In this document: piece after piece, positions 57,820-64,000 of the stretch
Position numbering within the stretch: position 1 is the first letter of the stretch
How the letters are laid out: each line of letters opens with the position of its first letter
Source: Deinococcus ruber
GTDB taxonomy: Bacteria; Deinococcota; Deinococci; Deinococcales; Deinococcaceae
Direction: 5' to 3'
DNA: 64,000 nucleotides
Assembly (NCBI RefSeq): GCF_014648095.1
Contig: NZ_BMQL01000001.1
Coordinates: 372,001 to 436,000, forward strand
Translations under genes and position numbers: made by a program
The notes under the pieces: generated by a model
Told to the model about the DNA's origin: nothing
Seen by the model: the letters and a program-made list of their open reading frames with translations, nothing else
Database searches by the model: none

Positions 57820-57935
57820 CTGACACCCTTTATCCAGAGCGCCCGAGAGACCTGGCTCACAGACGGCGCAGCAACCGGCCTTCATCACGGCCACGGTGCT
57901 TCCTCCAGCCCGAAGCGACGGGTCAACGATGACCG
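57820..57935 (+). ncRNA. SAM-I riboswitch (S-box) upstream of metX
   Basis: The motif string is typical of SAM-I: TTATCCAGAGC at the 5' side, GAGAGACCTGGC, GGCGCAGCAACCGGCC, a GGCC-closed loop, and ACGGTGCTTCCTCCAGCCC. P2 and P3 arms are visible (CAGAGCGCC region; GGCC/GGCC). The gene controlled, homoserine acetyltransferase for methionine synthesis, fits. A terminator follows at 57981-58016, so SAM binding should stop transcription. Confidence 0.9.
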
Positions 57936-57980
57936 GAACTCGGAACGATAAGGGAAGGGAATTTTACGAATTGTCTTCGT

Positions 57981-58016
57981 CCCCCTTCTTGACCATACGG
58001 AAGGGGGGCGTGTTGT
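57981..58016 (+). terminator. SAM riboswitch terminator
   Basis: CCCCCTTC and GAAGGGGG pair over 11 nt, then a T-rich tract (GTGTTGTTTGTTC). The upstream AAGGGAAGGGA can pair with TCCCCCTT instead and is the candidate antiterminator. Confidence 0.85.
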
Positions 58017-58053
58017 TTGTTCCTCCCGCACGCGCCGCCCCGGAGGAACCCCG

Positions 58054-59088
58054 ATGACTGCCTATACCCTGCCCGAATCACCTATCCAACGCCTGTCAGA
58101 CGAGGCGCACCCCGAACGATGTACGCCCGAACAGGCTGCGCCGCGCCTTCAGACCATCACGCTGTTCCGCGACCATCCGCTGCTGCTCGACTGTGGGCGG
58201 CCCCTGAGTTCGGTGCGGGTGGCCTATCACACCTACGGCGAGGCCCGCGAGGACGCGCTGCTGGTGACACACGCGCTGACCGGCACGAGCGCGGTACATG
58301 AGTGGTGGCCCACGCTCTTCGGCCCCGGCAAAGCGCTCGACCCCCGGCAGGCGTACATCGTGTGCAGCAACGTGCTGGGCGGCTGTGCGGGCACGTCTGG
58401 CCCGCGTGAGCTGGACGGCACACCCCTGACCCTGCGCGACATGGTGGCGGTACAACGCGAACTGCTGCGGGTGCTGGGTGTGCGCCGCGTCACGGTGGTG
58501 GGCGGCAGCATGGGCGGCATGCAGGTGTACGAGTGGCTGCGCTCGTACCCCGATCTGGTCGAGCGTGCCGTGATCATCGGCGCTCCGGCACGGCATTCGC
58601 CCTGGGCTATCGGCCTGAATACCGCCCAGCGCAACGCCATCCGGCTGGCCCCCGGCGGTGAAGGCCTGAAGGTGGCGCGGCAGATCGCCATGCTCAGTTA
58701 CCGCTCGCCGCAGAGCCTGGGACAGACGCAATCGGGCGAAAGCCGCCGTAAACCGGGCGTGCCTGCCGTCGAAACGTACCTGGAATACCAGGGCGAGAAG
58801 CTGGCCGAACGCTTCTGCGAGCAGAGCTACTGCACCCTAACCGAAGCGATGGACCGATTCAGCCTGAGCGACGCCGAGCTGAACGCCATCCGCACACCCG
58901 TGCTGGTGGTGGGCATCTCCAGCGACGTGCTGTATCCGAGCGCCGAGGTGCAGAGCTTCGCTGCGCTGCTCCCAGCTTCCTCGTACTGGGAACTGCACAG
59001 TCCACACGGCCACGACGCCTTTCTGATGGACGCCGAATCCCTTAACGACACCGTGAAGGAGTACCTGACCGCTAGACTCGGAGCATGA
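58054..59088 (+). CDS. metX: Homoserine O-acetyltransferase
   Basis: Acetylates homoserine from acetyl-CoA in methionine synthesis. The 344-residue alpha/beta hydrolase has [15 protein letters not shown] (nucleophile serine), the SSDVLYP aspartate, and SPHGHDAFL histidine, plus [12 protein letters not shown], the family oxyanion region. GGAGG precedes the ATG. It sits behind a SAM-I riboswitch and overlaps the Rieske gene by ATGA. No metY or metB is seen beside it. Confidence 0.95.
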   Translation: MTAYTLPESPIQRLSDEAHPERCTPEQAAPRLQTITLFRDHPLLLDCGRPLSSVRVAYHTYGEAREDALLVTHALTGTSAVHEWWPTLFGPGKALDPRQAYIVCSNVLGGCAGTSGPRELDGTPLTLRDMVAVQRELLRVLGVRRVTVVGGSMGGMQVYEWLRSYPDLVERAVIIGAPARHSPWAIGLNTAQRNAIRLAPGGEGLKVARQIAMLSYRSPQSLGQTQSGESRRKPGVPAVETYLEYQGEKLAERFCEQSYCTLTEAMDRFSLSDAELNAIRTPVLVVGISSDVLYPSAEVQSFAALLPASSYWELHSPHGHDAFLMDAESLNDTVKEYLTARLGA

Positions 59089-59426
59089 ACGAAGCGGTGC
59101 AGTCGGAACAACCGGCGCTGACGGGCGTGCGGGTCGGTGAGGTGGCGGCGCTGCCTGAAGGCAGTCAGACCGAGGTGCAGGTCAACGGTCAGAGCGTGGT
59201 GGTCATCTGTTATGAAGGCCGATACTACGCGCTCAGGAACAATTGCAGTCATAAAGATTTCCCGCTGCTGGGCGGCGATGTGAGCATGGGCCGCATCACC
59301 TGCGAGAAACACGGCGCGAAATTCGAGCTTGCCACCGGAAAGGCGAAGGTGCTGCCCGCCGTGAAGCCGGTGAAAATCTTTGCCACCCGCGTAGAAGACG
59401 GCGTGGTGTGGGTAGACGGTCTGTAG
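59085..59426 (+). CDS. Rieske [2Fe-2S] ferredoxin-like protein
   Basis: A 113-residue soluble protein with the Rieske cluster ligands in [10 protein letters not shown] and [12 protein letters not shown] (C-x-H and C-x-x-H). This is the small non-heme ferredoxin type that donates electrons to oxygenases or nitrite reductase-like partners. It starts inside the metX stop (ATGA), so it is under SAM riboswitch control too. No partner oxygenase adjacent, so its role in sulfur metabolism is unknown. Confidence 0.9.
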   Translation: MNEAVQSEQPALTGVRVGEVAALPEGSQTEVQVNGQSVVVICYEGRYYALRNNCSHKDFPLLGGDVSMGRITCEKHGAKFELATGKAKVLPAVKPVKIFATRVEDGVVWVDGL

Positions 59427-59438
59427 AGCTGGGATCAA

Positions 59439-59477
59439 AGAGGGGGTGACAGACGTGGCTAGCCTGTCACCCCCTCT
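59439..59477. terminator. Bidirectional terminator after the Rieske gene
   Basis: A 14-bp perfect stem AGAGGGGGTGACAG/CTGTCACCCCCTCT with an 11-nt loop lies between convergent genes. Confidence 0.85.
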
Positions 59478-59489
59478 CAGAATTCAGAT

Positions 59490-59705
59490 TTACGGCCCCC
59501 GGTCGGTTTCCTTATCGGTGACGTCGTGGTCGGCCTCACTGGCGGTGTCGTCTGGAGGATGGCTGAAGCCTGCCTCGCCCGTCCCGCCGTCTTCGTCGAT
59601 CTGCGACACGTCCACATCAAGTGCCTGACTCTGGCTGCCCACGTCGCTGCTCAGGCCGCCCTGTTCCTCGTTGGTCGGAAACTCACTGCCATTCAGGTCG
59701 GTCAT
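59490..59705 (-). CDS. Small acidic hypothetical protein
   Basis: A 71-residue, very acidic, low-complexity protein (SSDVGSQSQALDVDVSQIDEDGGTGEAGFSH). Probably disordered. It starts 4 nt after the upstream small gene's stop and seems to be its operon partner. Both begin MTDxN. No function recognised; such short acidic proteins are common in Deinococcus and resemble hydrophilin-like or desiccation-related proteins only in composition. Confidence 0.6.
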   Translation of the reverse strand: MTDLNGSEFPTNEEQGGLSSDVGSQSQALDVDVSQIDEDGGTGEAGFSHPPDDTASEADHDVTDKETDRGP

Positions 59706-59709
59706 GCGT

Positions 59710-60033
59710 TCAGTCCCGCTTTCCCAGGTCGCCTTCCAGCTCGACTTCTGCGGGCGCTCCGGCGGGCAGATCGGCCACACCCTCTTTCGGGTGGGTGGCG
59801 GGCATCTGGCTGGGCGGCGTGTACCCCGGATTGACGTTCGCGTCTGCGAGCGGATCGTGTGGCACAGCAGCCAGGCCGCCCACGTTGCCGACCCTGACTT
59901 CCAGCAGGCCGGTATCGAGGTCGGTCAGTGTCTCGTCATTCGGAGTTGATCCGGCGTAGTCGGCTTCCTTGAGCTGGTGCTCCATCTGGTCGGGGTCACG
60001 GGTAATGAGGTGCGCGTTCGGATCGTCGGTCAT
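59710..60033 (-). CDS. Small acidic hypothetical protein
   Basis: A 107-residue protein rich in D, E, P and N (MTDDPNAHLITRDPDQMEHQLKEADYAGSTPNDETLTDLD). The middle HQLKEADYAGSTP may form a helix, the rest looks disordered. AGGAGG precedes the ATG at 60033. It is upstream of a second acidic gene in the same operon. I do not recognise a family. Confidence 0.65.
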   Translation of the reverse strand: MTDDPNAHLITRDPDQMEHQLKEADYAGSTPNDETLTDLDTGLLEVRVGNVGGLAAVPHDPLADANVNPGYTPPSQMPATHPKEGVADLPAGAPAEVELEGDLGKRD

Positions 60034-60150
60034 GAGGTGCCTCCTGTAAAATGGCGGTGCCTCCACTATGGACGACGTACATGACGGCTGGCCTCACTGC
60101 GGCTTGCTCAAGTGTTGAGATTCGCCGCAACGCCGACACTCCAGCCTGGA

Positions 60151-60807
60151 TTAATCACCTGCACTCAGGCGTTTGATCACGGCCACCTGCCCGCTCTCCT
60201 GTGCCAGATCGAGCGCCGATCTGCCGTCGGCGGTGACGGCTCTCACGTCGGCCCCCCGTCTGATCAACAGGTCGAGGAGTTCCAGATTGCCGTTCTGCAC
60301 GGCACTGAGCAGTGGAGTGAAGCCGCCCTGCTGCTGGGCATTGGGGTCAGCTCCGGCGTCGAGCAGCAGTTCGCACAGCGCCACATGGTTGCCTGCCGCC
60401 GCCGAGCCGAGCGGCGTCACGTTCATGGTGTGACTGGGCAGATCGACTGCCGCGCCGCGCTCCAGCAGCGCCGCCGCCACATCCAGATGACCAAAAAAAG
60501 CGCACAGCCCCAGCAGCGTGAATCCGTCTGAACTGTAATCGCTCAGCAGCGCGGGGTCGGCGGCCAGAGCGGGCAGCAGGCGACGCAGCGACCCGGCAGC
60601 GGCAGCCTCGAAGGGCGATACGGGCGCACCCAGTTCGATCAGCAGCTCTGCCATCTGGGTTTTCCGGTAATACGCTGCAAACAGCAGTGGGGAAAGCCCG
60701 CTGGGACTCTCGGCACTCAGCAGATCAGGCCGCGCCTCGATCAGATCGGTCACGGTAGCGGCGTCACCTGCCTGAATTGCCTGAAAGAGCATGATGGTCT
60801 CTGACAT
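60151..60807 (-). CDS. Ankyrin-repeat protein
   Basis: A 218-residue protein of about six ankyrin repeats; consensus pieces such as [53 protein letters not shown] and [25 protein letters not shown] are clear. It is a protein-interaction module with no signal peptide, likely cytoplasmic; partner unknown. TACCAT ends 5 nt before the ATG on the minus strand. Confidence 0.85.
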   Translation of the reverse strand: MSETIMLFQAIQAGDAATVTDLIEARPDLLSAESPSGLSPLLFAAYYRKTQMAELLIELGAPVSPFEAAAAGSLRRLLPALAADPALLSDYSSDGFTLLGLCAFFGHLDVAAALLERGAAVDLPSHTMNVTPLGSAAAGNHVALCELLLDAGADPNAQQQGGFTPLLSAVQNGNLELLDLLIRRGADVRAVTADGRSALDLAQESGQVAVIKRLSAGD

Positions 60808-60841
60808 GGTTTATGGTAGTGGTTTTGCCGCTGCGCTGCGG

Positions 60842-60847
60842 TACGTT
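60842..60847 (+). promoter_or_regulatory. -10 box of the leaderless thioesterase transcript
   Basis: TACGTT ends 6 nt before the ATG at 60854. TACCAT on the minus strand at 60818-60813 serves the divergent ankyrin gene. Confidence 0.5.
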
Positions 60848-60853
60848 GGGCAC

Positions 60854-61303
60854 ATGACCGCGCCGCGCCTGCCGATTGAAGCGTACCCTTATCGCCACCC
60901 GCTGCCGACCCGCTGGGCCGACAACGACATGTACGGCCACATCAATAACGTCGTGTATTACAGCTATTTCGATACGGCGGTCAATGCGCTGCTGATTGCC
61001 CGGGGCGTCCTCGATCCGCAGCAGAGCAGCGTCATCGGGCTGGTGGTCGAGACGGGCTGCCAGTATTTCGCGCCGCTCAGCTTTCCCGATCTCCTCAGCA
61101 TCGGCGTGGGCGTCGAGCGGCTGGGCAACAGCAGCGTGCGCTACCGCCTGGGCGTCTTCCGGGCTGGAGAGAACACGCCCGCCGCGCAGGGGTTTTTCGT
61201 GCATGTGTACGTAGACAGCCAGACGCGCCGCCCGGTGCCGCTGCCGCAGGAGTTACGAACGGTGCTGGCAGAACTGGTACTTGAGGTACCACAGGAAGGC
61301 TAA
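60854..61303 (+). CDS. Hotdog-fold (4HBT) acyl-CoA thioesterase
   Basis: A 149-residue thioesterase-like protein: [24 protein letters not shown] is the YbgC/4HBT active-site block with the catalytic aspartate, then [26 protein letters not shown]. It is probably cytosolic and acts on a small acyl-CoA. The start at 60854 is set by TACGTT 6 nt upstream; further upstream ATGs overlap the ankyrin promoter. Its stop overlaps the methyltransferase stop on the other strand. Confidence 0.85.
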   Translation: MTAPRLPIEAYPYRHPLPTRWADNDMYGHINNVVYYSYFDTAVNALLIARGVLDPQQSSVIGLVVETGCQYFAPLSFPDLLSIGVGVERLGNSSVRYRLGVFRAGENTPAAQGFFVHVYVDSQTRRPVPLPQELRTVLAELVLEVPQEG

Positions 61304-62055
61304 GCTCTGGCCCGCGCCACGACGATGAATTCTCCGCATCCCTGCCTGACACGCTCCCGGTTCCATCCACCGAAGATGTCTTCGATCTCGAAGCCCGCCA
61401 CGTGCAGCGACGCCCTCAGGTCTGCCTCGGAACGAAAGCGCATGGTGGCGCTCGCCAGCACGTCTGCCGGATCGTCGGCAAAACAGTAGTGGTGAACGAA
61501 GCTGACCCGTTCGCCGGTCACGTCCACCACCTCCGTCCAGGTTTCCACCTGCCGACCACCCGGCAACGCCACCTGACAGCGTGAATCTGCCGGGTTCCAG
61601 GCTTCCCAGCCGCGTGCGCCAGGGTCGCGAGTGTCGAAGGCCAGGCGGCCACCGGGCACCAGCGAGCGGCGCAGGTGGGCCAGCGCCCCGGCCCATTCAT
61701 GGTCGTCGGTCAGGAACTGCGCGACGTGACTGGTCATGACGGCAAGATCGAAGGCCGCCGTCGGCAGGCTCGCGGCGGTTCCCTGCTTCCAGAGAACGCG
61801 CTCGGCACCCGGTTTGACCGCAGCCGCCTCCAGCGACGCCCTCGCCGGATCAATCCCGGTGACGGCATGGCCCGCCGCTACCAGCGCGAGCGTCAGACGA
61901 CCAGTGCCGCAGCCGAGATCAAGAACACGGGCATCCGGCGTCTGCTGAGCAAGCGACAGAAAAAAATCGTCAGCGGCACTCCAGCCACACAGGGTGTCGT
62001 AGACGGGCACCAGACGCGGATCGGTGAACTCGGCGTGTGTGCGGTCGGCGTCCAT
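61300..62055 (-). CDS. SAM-dependent methyltransferase, class I
   Basis: A 251-residue methyltransferase with motif [17 protein letters not shown], an acidic residue in TGIDPARA and the later [15 protein letters not shown]. Beyond the Rossmann core nothing indicates the substrate. The ATG at 62055 overlaps the stop of the VF530 gene (TGATG), so the two are coupled. Confidence 0.85.
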   Translation of the reverse strand: MDADRTHAEFTDPRLVPVYDTLCGWSAADDFFLSLAQQTPDARVLDLGCGTGRLTLALVAAGHAVTGIDPARASLEAAAVKPGAERVLWKQGTAASLPTAAFDLAVMTSHVAQFLTDDHEWAGALAHLRRSLVPGGRLAFDTRDPGARGWEAWNPADSRCQVALPGGRQVETWTEVVDVTGERVSFVHHYCFADDPADVLASATMRFRSEADLRASLHVAGFEIEDIFGGWNRERVRQGCGEFIVVARARA

Positions 62056-62297
62056 CAACCGTTTGGCTGCCGCCGCTGCAATTCGATGTACAGAGCCTCG
62101 ACCTTCGTTCTGGCCCACGGCGTTTTGCGAAGAAATTTCAGGCTGCTCTGCACGCTCGGATTGTCCTGAAAGCAGCGGATCGGAATGCGGCGACCCAGTT
62201 CCTGCCAACCGTAGGCGTCGGCAAGCCGCGTGACGATCATTTCAAGAGTGACGCCGTGCAGTGGATCGGGCGGGCGAAAAGGGCGCGGGTCGGTCAT
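62055..62297 (-). CDS. VF530/DUF2132-like DNA-binding protein
   Basis: An 80-residue protein carrying [61 protein letters not shown], the VF530 family domain. Family members are small helical proteins with DNA-binding behaviour reported for the Vibrio homologue. TATCAT ends 6 nt before the ATG on the minus strand. It is read together with the methyltransferase gene. Confidence 0.88.
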   Translation of the reverse strand: MTDPRPFRPPDPLHGVTLEMIVTRLADAYGWQELGRRIPIRCFQDNPSVQSSLKFLRKTPWARTKVEALYIELQRRQPNG

Positions 62298-62329
62298 AAG
62301 CGCATGATACTTCGCCGGTACATGGGCAG

Positions 62330-62365
62330 AAAAAGGAGGCCACCCTTGATCGGCAGCCTCCCCTT
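62330..62365 (-). terminator. Terminator after gyrB
   Basis: On the minus strand GGAGGC (with GGGGAGGCTGCC) pairs with GCCTCC, followed by TTTTTC. Confidence 0.8.
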
Positions 62366-62388
62366 TCAGCTTGAATATTCGCTTCAGC

Positions 62389-64000
<1,612 letters not shown>

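Overview
The window is GC-rich chromosomal DNA that is best read as Deinococcus. The reasons are: a GlnRS with a C-terminal YqeY/GatB-type tail, BshA of the bacillithiol pathway, futalosine hydrolase, a DdrO-lineage style gene set with UvrA and GyrB, and about 25 genes whose start codon lies 5-8 nt after a TANNNT -10 box, the leaderless-transcript layout known from this genus. No rRNA, tRNA, IS element, prophage or CRISPR array was seen. Species assignment is inference.

Layout: rpsT and uvrA (0-4 kb, uvrA from a TTG start); bshA and glyS (5-8 kb, glyS behind a glycine T-box leader); an RHH-regulator/unknown/phosphoesterase operon; degV, a serine hydrolase, an OstA-like protein and an AmiC-type amidase (8-14.4 kb); LolD-like ATPase, DoxX, acetyl-CoA synthetase, coaX, DinB, dnaJ, prs (14.5-21.5 kb); a ClC-type channel, a 129-bp tandem repeat, an MFS carrier, an HD-GYP protein and a TilS-TadA fusion (21.6-28.2 kb); bcp, DUF503, lepB, a small kinase with a 2H phosphoesterase, and two AT-rich genes resembling the two periplasmic halves of DsbD (28.3-32.7 kb); glnS, PIG-L deacetylase, mqnB, an FAD oxidoreductase and a moxR-DUF58-transglutaminase operon (32.7-45.6 kb); JAMM and MFS divergent pair; folD-purH behind a ZTP riboswitch (48.3-50.8 kb); a four-gene overlapping chain of DUF3445, secreted barnase-like RNase, barstar and tsaD (51.6-54.4 kb); secA; metX behind a SAM-I riboswitch with a Rieske protein; small genes; and the C-terminal two thirds of gyrB running off the right edge.

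The regulatory theme is three independent metabolite-sensing leaders in 50 kb: T-box (charged tRNA-Gly) for glyS, ZTP for purH-folD and SAM for metX. Most other genes appear to be transcribed from the start codon itself, so they carry no leader. Candidates for further attention are the folD gene that has only an ATT available as start and non-consensus active-site residues, the inverted ~150-bp repeats facing outward between purH and the DUF3445 gene, the 43-codon tandem repeat, the barnase/barstar pair placed between housekeeping genes, and several AT-rich orphan genes appended to housekeeping genes.
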